Assembly (NCBI GenBank): GCA_018268465.1
Contig: JAFDWN010000005.1
Location: forward strand, 186,001 to 250,000
Reading direction: 5' to 3'
Source of the DNA: Actinomycetota bacterium
Lineage (GTDB): Bacteria > Actinomycetota > Actinomycetes > Mycobacteriales > Mycobacteriaceae
Length of the DNA stretch: 64,000 nt
The position numbers were made by a program, and so were the translations under genes. The notes under the pieces are model-generated. The model did no database searches and had not been told where the DNA came from. It saw only the letters and a list, made by a program, of their open reading frames with translations. Shown one piece after another: positions 17,931-26,598 of the stretch (position 1 is its first letter; each line of letters opens with the position of its first letter).

Positions 17931-19304
17931 TCACGAGTACGCGTTCGCCCCGGCGCCGCCGACGACGCCGGCCCAGTCGATCAGCTGTCCGTGGACGTGG
18001 GCCTGGGCCGCCGACAGCAGGAATCTGCGCATGCCGCCCTCGTCGCGGCGGAGCGTCGCGACGACGCTGTGGTCGTCGCCGCATTCGGTCAGCGAATCGC
18101 GGATTCCGGCGGTGAGCACGGGATGCGGGCTGGATTCGATGAACGTTCGATAGCCGTGGAGGTACGCCCATCGGACCGCATCGTCGAGGAGTACCGGCTG
18201 ACGCAGATTGGCGAACCAGTACTCGCCGTCGAGGATCGACGCGTCCAGTCCCGCACCGGTGACGGTGGAGATGAAGGACATGTCACTTCCGGTTGCGGGG
18301 CTGAGGTGGGAAATCTCCTCCCGCAAGGTGTCTCGCAGCTCTTCGACGTGGACGGACTGGGCGGCATAGTCGATGGGAATCCGCGTGGCCGCGACGTCCT
18401 CCGCGGCACATCGAGCCATCAGCTCCTCGAGTGCGGTTGAATCGCCGGTGACGACCGTCGATGACGGACCATTCTGCGCGGCCACGGAAATCAGTCCGCA
18501 CCAGCGCCTTATCAACGTGCACACCCACTGCAGCGGCCGCGGGATCGCGACCATGCCGCCGGTACCGGCGATCGCGGCTATCGCCTTGCTTCGCGCACAG
18601 ACGACCATCGCCGCATCGCGCAACGAGAGAGCACCGGCGATGTAGGCCGCGGCGATCTCACCCTGGGAATGTCCGATGACGGCATCGGGCTGCACACCCA
18701 GGGCGCGCCATTGCGCGGCCAACGACACCATCACCCCGAACAGCAAGGGCTGCACCGTCTCGGCACGGTCGAGTTTGGGTGCGCCCGCGCTGCCACGCGC
18801 AACATCGATCAACGACCAGTCGACGAACTCGGCGAATGCGGCGTCGCAGCACCTCATCTGTTCAGCAAAAGTGGTTGATGTATCCAGCATTTCGGCCGCC
18901 ATACCCGACCACTGCGGTCCCAGGCCGGGAAAGACGAACACCGTTCCCCCTGGGATCCTCGCCTTTCCGACAACCACGTGGGGTTCCGGCGCACCGGAGG
19001 CGATCGCCGCCAAACCAGTCATCAGTTCGCGAAGTCCGGCTCCGACCACCACGGCGCGGTGTTCGAATGTCATACGGGTGGCCAGCGAGTATGCGATGTC
19101 GCCGGGATTCGCGTCGCCGCACCGTTCGACGAACCGTTGCAGCCGCATTGCCTGTTCGGCCAGTGCCGGCGCGGTCCTCGCCGACAACACCCACGGCGTC
19201 GCCGGCGGATCATTGCGAAACCTGCCCGTGGTCAAGGTATTTGCACCGCATCCGGGCGGGCTGCTCCGCATCGACCGTGCCTGCAGCCAGTCTTCAGCGG
19301 CCAT
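17931..19304 (-). CDS. Stand-alone polyketide-synthase-type acyltransferase
   Basis: This 457-residue protein looks like one excised PKS module segment. Residues ~35-90 are the KS-AT linker (PWVLSARTAPALAEQA). Then comes an acyltransferase domain with FVFPGLGPQW, the active-site Ser in GHSQGEIAAAY, and the small subdomain (AAQNGPSSTVVTG). It stops in the post-AT linker after QLIDWAGVV, where a PKS would continue towards DH or KR. The motif after the AT active site reads IDYAAQS where malonyl-specific ATs have HAFH and methylmalonyl-specific ones YASH, so specificity is not obvious. No KS or ACP is nearby. It may serve a distant PKS in trans or be a surviving fragment; the intact frame and GAAGGA ribosome site favour expression. 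Confidence 0.75.
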   Translation of the reverse strand: MAAEDWLQARSMRSSPPGCGANTLTTGRFRNDPPATPWVLSARTAPALAEQAMRLQRFVERCGDANPGDIAYSLATRMTFEHRAVVVGAGLRELMTGLAAIASGAPEPHVVVGKARIPGGTVFVFPGLGPQWSGMAAEMLDTSTTFAEQMRCCDAAFAEFVDWSLIDVARGSAGAPKLDRAETVQPLLFGVMVSLAAQWRALGVQPDAVIGHSQGEIAAAYIAGALSLRDAAMVVCARSKAIAAIAGTGGMVAIPRPLQWVCTLIRRWCGLISVAAQNGPSSTVVTGDSTALEELMARCAAEDVAATRIPIDYAAQSVHVEELRDTLREEISHLSPATGSDMSFISTVTGAGLDASILDGEYWFANLRQPVLLDDAVRWAYLHGYRTFIESSPHPVLTAGIRDSLTECGDDHSVVATLRRDEGGMRRFLLSAAQAHVHGQLIDWAGVVGGAGANAYS

Positions 19305-19399
19305 CTTTCACCAGTCCTTCGCAACGACGCGAAGTCCCCTTTCCGCGGGATCGTATGTCGCCCGGTGACCCGGCGAACGCGTCTGTCCCGCGGATCAGA

Positions 19400-19463
19400 T
19401 GATCCAGGCGATGGGGCGCCGGCCTGTCCCCTCCGCAGGCCGGTGCCCCATCGGACCGGATCA
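19400..19463 (-). terminator. Very strong hairpin downstream of the 19461-19670 ORF
   Basis: GATGGGGCGCCGGCCTG (19410-19426) pairs with CAGGCCGGTGCCCCATC (19436-19452) over 17 bp with one G-U pair and a 9-nt loop. An outer TGATCC/GGATCA pair extends it to 19400-19463 and includes the stop codon of the small gene. Its placement argues that a transcript really ends here. Confidence 0.8.
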
Positions 19464-19670
19464 TCGGGAATCGCCTGCATCATCCCGGGGTTGGTCGCCC
19501 TCGGGCTTGCCGCCTGATGTGCGGTCAGCCGAGGCGGTGCCCGCGGACGCGGCGTTGTCCGCGCCGGTCGCCCGGACGATCGGGCCCGCACCGGCGACGG
19601 CCAGGTGCGGACGAACGGACCGCTTCCGTATACAGCTGCCCCGCGCGACCGTTTCCCTGGCATCCTTCAT
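19461..19670 (-). CDS. Possible 69-residue peptide gene, function unknown
   Basis: MKDARETVARG to the stop within the terminator hairpin. Support is contextual: GGGAGG lies 8 bases before the ATG, a strong hairpin overlaps the stop, and the upstream 60-105 bp carries the same two-part element as the secreted-protein gene at 10703-11089. The predicted peptide is basic at the N-terminus, has a short Ala/Gly/Val stretch (PHLAVAGAGPIV) and a polar, disordered C-terminal half. I recognise no domain. It could be a frameshifted remnant of a secreted protein whose promoter and terminator survive. Confidence 0.4.
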   Translation of the reverse strand: MKDARETVARGSCIRKRSVRPHLAVAGAGPIVRATGADNAASAGTASADRTSGGKPEGDQPRDDAGDSR

Positions 19671-19730
19671 CAGCGTTCCTCCCACATGTCCTGGTGGAGC
19701 CGGGTCCGGATGTCACGCCCCGCGGGGAAA

Positions 19731-19773
19731 TCGTCACGCTCATCGGTGGTGCGGGGCACAGTAGTGCGGTACT
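19731..19773 (-). promoter_or_regulatory. Two-part regulatory element, second copy
   Basis: TCGTCACGCT at 19731 and CAGTAGTGCGGTACT at 19759-19773 match 11163 and 11191-11205 with identical 28-bp spacing and the same orientation relative to a downstream minus-strand ORF. The palindrome is slightly degenerate here (AGTAG-tgcg-GTACT). It lies in the 139-bp gap after the LuxR-type gene. Confidence 0.55.
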
Positions 19774-19809
19774 GCGATGTCGCGGGCTGGCGGGGGGGGA
19801 CTACTTAGT

Positions 19810-22434
19810 TCATTCCGCTCGGTCCCGGTACCGGGTCAACAACGCGGCCAATTGGTCGCGGCTGTTCGTTCCGGTTTTCGACATCGCCTGGTAAATATGG
19901 CTTTCGACGGTGCGGACGGATAACGTCAGGCGCTCGGCGACGGCCCGGTTGGACAGTCCCTCCCCGATCAGCATCACGATCTCCCGTTCGCGATCGGTCA
20001 GCGGCAGACGCTCGGCGGCCTGGTGGAGGGCGGGGGTGGATGCGCCGCCGCAGTTCTCGGCGAGCGCGCTCGCGCGTGCCGAACAGGTCAGCGCCGACCC
20101 CCGCATATCCTGGCCGCGGTACACGATGGCGGCGTGGGCGGCCGCGTCGACGGCGCCGACGACATCGCCCATCTCCTCGAACTCTTCGGACACCGCGGCC
20201 AACGCCGCCGCGTCGCGGTCGTGCAGGGCGCGGGCGAACCGGGCGGCGACGCCGGCGCGTGGCCCCTCCACCAGCGCTGCCAGCTGACCGAGCCGGGCAG
20301 CGACCGAACGTTCGCCGAACTGTGCGGCGGTTTGCAGGCACAGTACTTCTGCTGCGAATTGCCCTTTGCCACATGCATTTTCGGCAGCGTTCAACAGGAC
20401 CGCGATACCTTCGCTGACGGCACCCTCACCGGCAGCCACCCAGGCCCGCGCGAGGCTCAGCTCGTAGTCCAGCGATCGGAACGGGCGGCGCCGCTGGCCG
20501 AGGGCGGCGAGGATGCCCGCCGCCTCGCCGGTCGCACCGCGGATGGCCAGCGCGGTCGCGCGGGGGATGTCGTAGCGGTAGCCCCAGCCGGTCATATGCC
20601 CCGACCCGGCAAAGGTGTCGGCGGCGCGTTGCAGCAGTGCGCACGCACGGTCGAGGCGGCCCGCACCGAGTTGGGCGCGCCCGGCGACGGCGGTGCCGAG
20701 TGCCTGGGCCACTCCGGGCAGGTCGGCCGCTTCCGCGCGCAGCCGCTCGGTCAGTTCGAGGGCCTCGGCGAGCGAGCCCGACAGCAGCAGCGCGCTGACG
20801 TGTGCGTCGGCGATGTTGAACCGCATCTGGGGAGCGTCCAGTGAGCGCGTGGCGACGTCGTGTCCGGCGTCGGCGGCAGTGACGGTGTCCATGACCCGTC
20901 CGGCGTCGGCGAACACGACGGCGAGCACCCAGGCGACCTCGGCTCCGACCACGGCGGGGAGTTCGTCCAGCGCGAGGTTCTTCGACGCCGCCAGCGCGGC
21001 ATCCGGCTGGTCCATCGCAAACGAATACACGGTCAGGAACGCGTCGATGTAGCTGCGCGCCCCGGACGCGGTGGTGTGTGCCGCGTCATCGATGAGTGCT
21101 TTGGCGCGCCCGGGATCACCCAGTGCCCACAACATGTTGCTGGCGCGCAGGAAGGCCAACCGGGCCTGGTCGTCGTCGGTCAACCTGTGGGCGGGCACGG
21201 CAGCGAATACCGCATCGGCTTCCTCACCCCGACCCAGCCACGAAAGCGCGTGCGCGCGAACCAGACTCGCCTCCGGTCCGGCTCCAGCGCGGATCGCCTC
21301 CGCCGCAAGGCGTTCGGCGAGAGCCAGGTCGGCCAACCACACCGCGCCCCGCGCCGCGGTCAGCAGCAGGTCGGCGTCGGGCGGGAGGTCGGAGTCCAGG
21401 CTGAGCGTGGCTCGGCGTACCACCACACGCATGTCGTCGTGGTCGCCACCGGCGGCGAGTTCGGCCGCGACCAGGCCGCGCAACCGCCGCAACCGGGTGG
21501 GCGCGGAGCGTGCGCGTCGCACTTCGCCGTAGAGCGGATGCGCCACCCGCACCTCCACACCGCCCGCCACCGGCTCGAGGGTGATGAGACCGCGGATATC
21601 GGCCTCCTCGACCGCCTCCGCGTCGGTGATCCGCCGCAACACCGCCAGGTCGATCGGCTCCCCGACGGCGAGCGCGTCGACCACGTCGACGACCCGGGCC
21701 GGCAGCGCCCCGATTCGCGATTCGACCATCTCGGCCAGGCTGGGTGGCACCACGGGATCGCCGATCCACCGCCAGCACCCGCGCCCTTTGACGATCCGGC
21801 CGTCCGTCACTTCCTGGTCGACGATGTTGCGCAGATACAGGACGTTGCCGCGGGTCAGTGTCCACAGCCGTTCGGCGGCGTCGGGATCGATCGGGCCGCC
21901 CAAGGTGTCCGACACCAGCTGTGTGGTTTCGTCACGCGTCAGTGGCTGCAGGCTGAGCCAGTCGAACCGGCCTTCCTTCCATATCTCCTGTACCGCCGCG
22001 GGAACCGGTTCGCCGTCGCGGACCGTGAGAACCACCTTCGCGGCGTCCCGCTGCACGATCTGATGCACCACGAACGTCGACAGATCGTCGAGCAGGTGGA
22101 CGTCGTCGATACCCACCACGGCCGTCACGCCCGACGGCGTCGCGGTCAGCGACTCGATCACGCTCCGTAGCAACTGCACGGTGTCCGTGGCGTCGGGTCG
22201 CGCCCATGTGGTGAACGCGCCGAGGGGGACGGTGTGGGCGGCGGACGAAGCCACCGTCCACCGGACGTCGTATGCGTGTGACGCGGCCGCCGACAGCGCC
22301 TCGCGGGCGATCCGGCTCTTACCGACCCCGGCCGGCCCGCTGACCACGACTCCCGAGACGCCGGGAGCCGCGATGGCGGCCTGGATGGCGCGCATCTCCC
22401 CCGAGCGCCCGATCAGGCTCCACGACAAGCGCAC
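19810..22434 (-). CDS. LuxR-family STAND ATPase transcriptional regulator
   Basis: This 874-residue regulator has a P-loop at residues ~29-42 (VSGPAGVGKSR), a Walker B-like hydrophobic strand ending in IDDVHLLDD, a long helical-repeat region, and a C-terminal LuxR HTH (about 805-870). The HTH reads LTDREREIVMLIGEGLSNRA, followed by LTLSVRTVESH. Large LuxR (LAL/MalT-like) proteins bind an inducer through the repeats and hydrolyse or exchange ATP to activate promoters. The target is unknown; the repeated palindromic element nearest to it (19759-19773) is an obvious candidate, since LuxR HTHs bind short inverted repeats. The start is GTG at 22434; the hydrophilic N-terminus LIGRSGEMRAI is typical of the family. 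Confidence 0.9.
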   Translation of the reverse strand: MRLSWSLIGRSGEMRAIQAAIAAPGVSGVVVSGPAGVGKSRIAREALSAAASHAYDVRWTVASSAAHTVPLGAFTTWARPDATDTVQLLRSVIESLTATPSGVTAVVGIDDVHLLDDLSTFVVHQIVQRDAAKVVLTVRDGEPVPAAVQEIWKEGRFDWLSLQPLTRDETTQLVSDTLGGPIDPDAAERLWTLTRGNVLYLRNIVDQEVTDGRIVKGRGCWRWIGDPVVPPSLAEMVESRIGALPARVVDVVDALAVGEPIDLAVLRRITDAEAVEEADIRGLITLEPVAGGVEVRVAHPLYGEVRRARSAPTRLRRLRGLVAAELAAGGDHDDMRVVVRRATLSLDSDLPPDADLLLTAARGAVWLADLALAERLAAEAIRAGAGPEASLVRAHALSWLGRGEEADAVFAAVPAHRLTDDDQARLAFLRASNMLWALGDPGRAKALIDDAAHTTASGARSYIDAFLTVYSFAMDQPDAALAASKNLALDELPAVVGAEVAWVLAVVFADAGRVMDTVTAADAGHDVATRSLDAPQMRFNIADAHVSALLLSGSLAEALELTERLRAEAADLPGVAQALGTAVAGRAQLGAGRLDRACALLQRAADTFAGSGHMTGWGYRYDIPRATALAIRGATGEAAGILAALGQRRRPFRSLDYELSLARAWVAAGEGAVSEGIAVLLNAAENACGKGQFAAEVLCLQTAAQFGERSVAARLGQLAALVEGPRAGVAARFARALHDRDAAALAAVSEEFEEMGDVVGAVDAAAHAAIVYRGQDMRGSALTCSARASALAENCGGASTPALHQAAERLPLTDREREIVMLIGEGLSNRAVAERLTLSVRTVESHIYQAMSKTGTNSRDQLAALLTRYRDRAE

Positions 22435-22506
22435 GCACTCAGCGTAGGAGCGATCGCCGCAGGATTTGCCGACTTGCCCGGTTCAGGTCCGGGCGCGGAT
22501 CGAATG

Positions 22507-22833
22507 TCAGGACCGCACCAGTCGCGCGATCGCCGCGGAGGCTTCGGCCAGCTTGGTGTCGGCGGCGTCGCCACCCTCGGCGACGGCCTGGGTCACGCAG
22601 TGGCCGAGGTGCTCGTCGAGCAGACCCAGCGCCACGGACTGCAGCGCGCTGTTGACCGCGCTGATCTGGGTGAGGACGTCGATGCAGTACTTGTCCTCGT
22701 CGATCATCTTGGCGATACCGCGCACCTGGCCCTCGATGCGGCGCAGCCGCTTGGCGTACCGCTCTTTGTTCTCCTGGAGCTGCGAGTAACCGTGCGAGCC
22801 GGCGTGACGGGCGTCCTCGTCGTCGGCAGTCAT
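22507..22833 (-). CDS. ricR: Copper-sensing CsoR-family repressor RicR
   Basis: This 108-residue all-helical CsoR/DUF156 protein has the Cu(I) ligands of the family: Cys in DKYCIDVL, then His and Cys in HLGHCVTQ. The flanking signature is RLRRIEGQVRGIAKMI. RicR (Rv0190) is the second mycobacterial CsoR paralogue and represses copper-resistance genes until it binds Cu(I). It lies 12 bp downstream of a DUF305 lipoprotein gene in the same direction, so the two form an operon. The only good promoter space is before the DUF305 gene, where a perfect CsoR-type palindrome sits. Position beside ilvD matches M. tuberculosis. Confidence 0.92.
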   Translation of the reverse strand: MTADDEDARHAGSHGYSQLQENKERYAKRLRRIEGQVRGIAKMIDEDKYCIDVLTQISAVNSALQSVALGLLDEHLGHCVTQAVAEGGDAADTKLAEASAAIARLVRS

Positions 22834-22845
22834 CTCATCTACCTC

Positions 22846-23466
22846 CTAGCCGCCGCTCAGCATCTGTTTCATCTGGCCGATCTCGGCTTCCTGGGCGCCC
22901 ACGATGGCGTGGGCGAGCGCGATGGCATCGGCATTCTCGCCATTGGCGATCTCGGCCTTCGCCATCTCGACGGCCCCCTGGTGGTGGCTGATCATCGACT
23001 CCAACCACAGTGTGTCGAATTCGGCGCCGCGCAGCGACTCCAGGCGCGCCATCGTCGCATCGTCGACCATCCCCTGCATGGCCATGCCGTGCCCGTCGTG
23101 GCCGTCGGCCCCCGTGGCGGGTTCGACGCCCCAGTGTGTAAGGAACCCCTTCATCGTGTCGATCTCCGGCTGCTGGGCGTGGGAGATCGCGGCGGCCAGC
23201 GCCAGCAACTCCGGGTCGGTGGTGCGGTCGGGGGCCAGCGCCGACAGTTCGACGGCCTGTTCGTGGTGCGGGATCATCATGGTCGCGAACGAGATGTCGT
23301 CGCTGTTGTGGCCCGCGTCGGGGGCGGCGGTGGATTCCGCGCCGTGCTGGTGGTCGGTATGACCGTCGTGGGTGGCGGTGGCCGCCTGATCGGTACAGGA
23401 CGATAAGACCAGGGCGGCGGCCAGGGCCGTCAGCGCGGCTCCCATCCGGGCGGCGTACGACGTCAT
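22846..23466 (-). CDS. DUF305 lipoprotein, probable copper-linked envelope protein
   Basis: This 206-residue protein starts at ATG 23464-23466 (MTSYAARMG). It has a lipoprotein signal with lipobox LSSC. The mature part opens with a His/Asp-rich stretch (DGHTDHQHG) and contains two DUF305 repeats, each with the characteristic MM-IPHH or MISHHQGAVEMA motif, plus a second Met/His-rich segment (ADGHDGHGMAMQGM). DUF305 folds as a four-helix ferritin-like bundle. Met/His clusters and co-transcription with ricR suggest it binds or buffers copper on the outer face of the membrane. The family's biochemical role is not proven. Confidence 0.88.
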   Translation of the reverse strand: MTSYAARMGAALTALAAALVLSSCTDQAATATHDGHTDHQHGAESTAAPDAGHNSDDISFATMMIPHHEQAVELSALAPDRTTDPELLALAAAISHAQQPEIDTMKGFLTHWGVEPATGADGHDGHGMAMQGMVDDATMARLESLRGAEFDTLWLESMISHHQGAVEMAKAEIANGENADAIALAHAIVGAQEAEIGQMKQMLSGG

Positions 23467-23482
23467 GACACCAGCGTACTGC

Positions 23483-23499
23483 ATACCCCACAGGGGTAT
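23483..23499. promoter_or_regulatory. RicR/CsoR operator palindrome
   Basis: ATACCCCACAGGGGTAT has perfect 7-bp arms around a 3-bp centre. CsoR-family repressors bind such G/C-tract palindromes (TACCC...GGGTA). It lies 17 bp before the DUF305 start and 47 bp before ilvD, so it should autoregulate the DUF305-ricR operon and might touch ilvD transcription. Confidence 0.75.
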
Positions 23500-23546
23500 C
23501 GGTAACCGGTTTGGCCGGGTGAAACGCCGAAGGCATACTTGTCTGC

Positions 23547-25259
23547 ATGCCCTCAGCGCGTTCCGGTTCCCAGCCCGACATCAAACCCCGCAGCCGCGAC
23601 GTCACCGACGGCCTGGAGAAGGCCGCCGCCCGCGGCATGCTCCGCGCGGTAGGTATGGGTGACGAGGACTTCGCCAAACCCCAGATCGGCGTCGCGTCGT
23701 CGTGGAACGAGATCACGCCGTGCAACCTGTCCCTGGACCGCCTGGCCAAGGCTGTGAAGGAAGGCGTGTTCGAGGCGGGCGGCTACCCGATGGAGTTCGG
23801 CACCATCTCGGTGTCCGACGGCATCTCGATGGGCCACGAGGGGATGCATTTCTCACTGGTGAGCCGCGAGATCATCGCCGACAGCGTCGAGACGGTCATG
23901 CAGGCCGAACGCCTCGACGGCTCGGTCCTGCTCGCCGGCTGCGACAAATCGCTGCCCGGCATGCTGATGGCCGCCGCCCGGCTGGATCTGGCCAGCGTGT
24001 TCCTCTACGCGGGTTCGATCCTGCCCGGCCGGGCCAAACTGTCCGACGGTACCGAGAAGGACGTCACGATCATCGACGCGTTCGAGGCTGTCGGCGCGTG
24101 CGCCCGCGGGCTGATGTCCCGCGAGGACGTCGATGCCATCGAACGCGCGATCTGTCCCGGCGAAGGCGCGTGCGGCGGTATGTACACGGCCAACACGATG
24201 GCCAGCGCGGCCGAGGCGCTCGGCATGTCGCTGCCCGGATCGGCCGCTCCCCCGGCCACCGATCGGCGCCGCGACGGGTTCGCCCGCCGCAGCGGCATGG
24301 CCGTCGTCGAACTGCTCCGGCGCGGGATCACCGCCCGCGACATCCTGACCAAAGAGGCCTTCGAGAACGCGATCGCGGTCGTGATGGCGTTCGGCGGTTC
24401 CACCAACGCGGTCCTGCATCTGCTGGCGATCGCCTACGAGGCCAACGTCAAACTGTCGCTGGAGGATTTCACCCGGGTGGGCGCCAAGGTGCCGCATCTG
24501 GCCGACGTGAAGCCCTTCGGCGCCCACGTCATGAACGACGTGGACCGTATCGGCGGGGTCCCGGTGGTGATGAAGGCTCTGCTGGACGCCGGCCTGCTGC
24601 ATGGCGACTGCCTGACCGTCACCGGTAAGACCATGGCCGAGAACCTCGCTCACATCGCGCCGCCGGATTTGGACGGCAAGGTGCTGCGGGCGATCGACAA
24701 CCCGATCCACCCGACCGGGGGTATCACGATTCTGCACGGATCGCTGGCACCCGAGGGGGCCGTGGTCAAGTCGGCCGGTTTCGACTCCGACATCTTCGAA
24801 GGCACCGCAAGGGTTTTCGAGCGGGAACGGGCCGCGCTCGATGCGCTGGAGGACGGCACCATCACCAACGGTGACGTGGTGGTGATCCGTTACGAGGGCC
24901 CCAAGGGCGGTCCGGGCATGCGCGAGATGCTGGCGATCACCGGGGCGATCAAGGGCGCCGGTCTGGGCAAGGACGTGCTGTTGATGACCGACGGACGGTT
25001 CTCCGGCGGCACCACCGGACTGTGCGTCGGGCATGTGGCACCCGAGGCCGTCGACGGCGGACCCATCGCATTCCTGCGCGACGGCGACCGGATCCGGCTC
25101 GACGTCGCCAACGGCACCCTGGACGTGCTGGTCGACGCCGACGAATTCGCTTCCCGCAAGGCCGGTTTCGAACCGCTGCCGCCGCGCTACACCAGCGGTG
25201 TGCTAGCCAAGTACACCAAGCTGGTCGGCTCGGCGGCCACCGGGGCGGTCTGCACGTAG
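23547..25259 (+). CDS. ilvD: Dihydroxy-acid dehydratase
   Basis: This 570-residue enzyme catalyses the third step of isoleucine and valine biosynthesis, dehydrating 2,3-dihydroxy-isovalerate and -methylvalerate to the 2-keto acids in the cytosol. Three cluster-binding Cys are visible: [16 protein letters not shown] and [12 protein letters not shown]. The C-terminal domain carries [19 protein letters not shown]. Mycobacterial IlvD uses an Fe-S cluster and is essential for branched-chain amino acid prototrophy. The ATG at 23547 is in the normal position for the family. It is divergent from the DUF305-ricR operon, whose copper operator lies in the shared 80-bp gap; copper is known to damage dehydratase Fe-S clusters, so a regulatory link is plausible but unproven. 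Confidence 0.97.
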   Translation: MPSARSGSQPDIKPRSRDVTDGLEKAAARGMLRAVGMGDEDFAKPQIGVASSWNEITPCNLSLDRLAKAVKEGVFEAGGYPMEFGTISVSDGISMGHEGMHFSLVSREIIADSVETVMQAERLDGSVLLAGCDKSLPGMLMAAARLDLASVFLYAGSILPGRAKLSDGTEKDVTIIDAFEAVGACARGLMSREDVDAIERAICPGEGACGGMYTANTMASAAEALGMSLPGSAAPPATDRRRDGFARRSGMAVVELLRRGITARDILTKEAFENAIAVVMAFGGSTNAVLHLLAIAYEANVKLSLEDFTRVGAKVPHLADVKPFGAHVMNDVDRIGGVPVVMKALLDAGLLHGDCLTVTGKTMAENLAHIAPPDLDGKVLRAIDNPIHPTGGITILHGSLAPEGAVVKSAGFDSDIFEGTARVFERERAALDALEDGTITNGDVVVIRYEGPKGGPGMREMLAITGAIKGAGLGKDVLLMTDGRFSGGTTGLCVGHVAPEAVDGGPIAFLRDGDRIRLDVANGTLDVLVDADEFASRKAGFEPLPPRYTSGVLAKYTKLVGSAATGAVCT

Positions 25260-25268
25260 GTCCCGCAC

Positions 25269-25329
25269 GCCGAGATCCGACTTATGGCACGCCAGGCAGC
25301 GCCACGCGTGCCACAAGTCGGATCTCGGC
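25269..25329. terminator. Bidirectional hairpin between ilvD and O-methyltransferase
   Basis: A 24-bp left arm (25269-25292) pairs with 25306-25329 with a single mismatch and a 13-nt loop. It lies 9 bp after the ilvD stop and 20 bp from the end of the convergent gene. The arm sequence CGAGATCCGACTTATGGCAC recurs in degenerate form at 35669 and 36633. Confidence 0.85.
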
Positions 25330-25349
25330 TTACCGACGGGTGACCGGCG

Positions 25350-26018
25350 CTACTTCACGATCGCGAGCGCGAAACCATCCCAGCCCTTCGTACCGACCGT
25401 CTGGATCGCCGCGACGTCCAGATGCGGATTGTCGCCCATCTCCTCGAGCATGTCGCGCACCGCACGGGCCTGCAGGTCCTCGGCCGCCGGGGCGTAGACC
25501 CGCCCGCTACGCACGACGTTGTCCACGACGATCAGCGATCCGGTTCCGCCGAGTTTGATCGCCCAGTCGACGTAGGCGCTGTTGTTCTCCTTGTCGGCGT
25601 CGATGAAGAAGAAGTCGAAGGTGTCACCCCGCTCGGCCAGGCGCGGCAAGGTGTCCAGCGCCGCCCCGACGATGACCTCGACCTGGCCGGCGACGCCCGC
25701 ACGCTCCAGGTTGGTCCGCGCCACCGCGGCATGGGCGGGGTCGTACTCCAGGCTGACGACACTGCCGCCGGGCCCCACACCCCTGGCCAGATTGATGGTG
25801 CTGTAACCGGCCAGCGTGCCGATCTCCAGGACGCGGTTCGCGCAGACCGCCGTGACGAGCAGCGCCAACAGCTTGCCGTACTGCGCGGACACCTCGATCC
25901 CGGGCATCCCGGCGGCGACCCCGGCTTCTCGCGCGGCTCGCAGCGCCTCGTCCTCGGTCTGCAGCAACCGGTTGAGCAGTGAATCGACGTCTGCGGGGGC
26001 CGGATCCGTCACCGCCAC
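25350..26018 (-). CDS. SAM-dependent O-methyltransferase (Rv0187-like)
   Basis: This 222-residue protein belongs to the catechol/caffeoyl-CoA O-methyltransferase group. SAM-binding motif I is VLEIGTLAGYST. The acidic ligand follows in SLEYDPAH, and FFFIDADKENNSAYVDW carries the conserved metal-binding Asp and Lys-Glu-Asn region; VDNVVRSG is the next metal-side motif. Such enzymes use Mg2+ and methylate a catechol-like hydroxyl. The substrate in mycobacteria is unknown. The gene keeps its Rv0187 position next to ilvD. The start is at GTG or ATG about MAVTDPAP, the only one giving full family length. Confidence 0.9.
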   Translation of the reverse strand: MAVTDPAPADVDSLLNRLLQTEDEALRAAREAGVAAGMPGIEVSAQYGKLLALLVTAVCANRVLEIGTLAGYSTINLARGVGPGGSVVSLEYDPAHAAVARTNLERAGVAGQVEVIVGAALDTLPRLAERGDTFDFFFIDADKENNSAYVDWAIKLGGTGSLIVVDNVVRSGRVYAPAAEDLQARAVRDMLEEMGDNPHLDVAAIQTVGTKGWDGFALAIVK

Positions 26019-26072
26019 AGGCTAACCCACCGACCCACCGAACACGCGGCGCCCGGCGGTACACGCATACGC

Positions 26073-26576
26073 CTACCGCGCGCCTTCCTTGGCGTACACC
26101 ACCCGCAGCACATACCCCACCTCGGCACCCATCACGGCGCCCGCCAGATCGCACAGCGTCGCGGTGAACTCGGGACCGTGGGGCGGATCGGACCGGCACA
26201 GGTGATGGGCGATCTCGTGCAGCACTACCAGCTCACGCAACGCCCACCTGCTGTCCCCGTCGGGCACCGCGACAACGGCCGCCCCCTGATCGCCGCCGGT
26301 GTGTTCGTAGTGTGCGGCGCCGATCCCGCGCCGCGCCCGCACCAGAAGTGGCTCCGCGGCCGGCCAGCGTTCCCGCACTCCCGGGAGGGCCAGCACATCG
26401 TCGACGTAGCCCGCGACCGCCGCCACGGAGGCGAACCGCGCCTCGGGCGGAAGAGTCAGCTGGTCGCCGAAGAAATCGACGGCGCGCCCGGCGCGCTCGC
26501 CGGCCCGGTCGAACATCGTCCGCACGAACGCCTCGGCGGCATAGACCCGCCCGCGCTGCGCGTCACGTGCCGTCAC
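26073..26576 (-). CDS. Putative zinc metallohydrolase, TIGR04338 family (Rv0185-like)
   Basis: The protein contains LVVLHEIAHHLCRSDPPHGP, an HExxH zinc motif with a third His ten residues on (HEIAHH...H), typical of SprT-like or archaemetzincin-type minimal proteases. The surrounding family is an actinobacterial metallohydrolase-like group of unknown substrate. I chose GTG at 26576 (VTARDAQRGRVYAAEAF), which begins where family members begin and lies just past the upstream gene. The frame is open to ATG 26669, but that extension overlaps the end of the DUF2786 gene and is Pro/Arg-rich. It is probably translated with the upstream DUF2786 gene. Confidence 0.8.
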   Translation of the reverse strand: MTARDAQRGRVYAAEAFVRTMFDRAGERAGRAVDFFGDQLTLPPEARFASVAAVAGYVDDVLALPGVRERWPAAEPLLVRARRGIGAAHYEHTGGDQGAAVVAVPDGDSRWALRELVVLHEIAHHLCRSDPPHGPEFTATLCDLAGAVMGAEVGYVLRVVYAKEGAR

Positions 26577-26598
26577 CGGGACGGTCCGTTCGGCGGCG

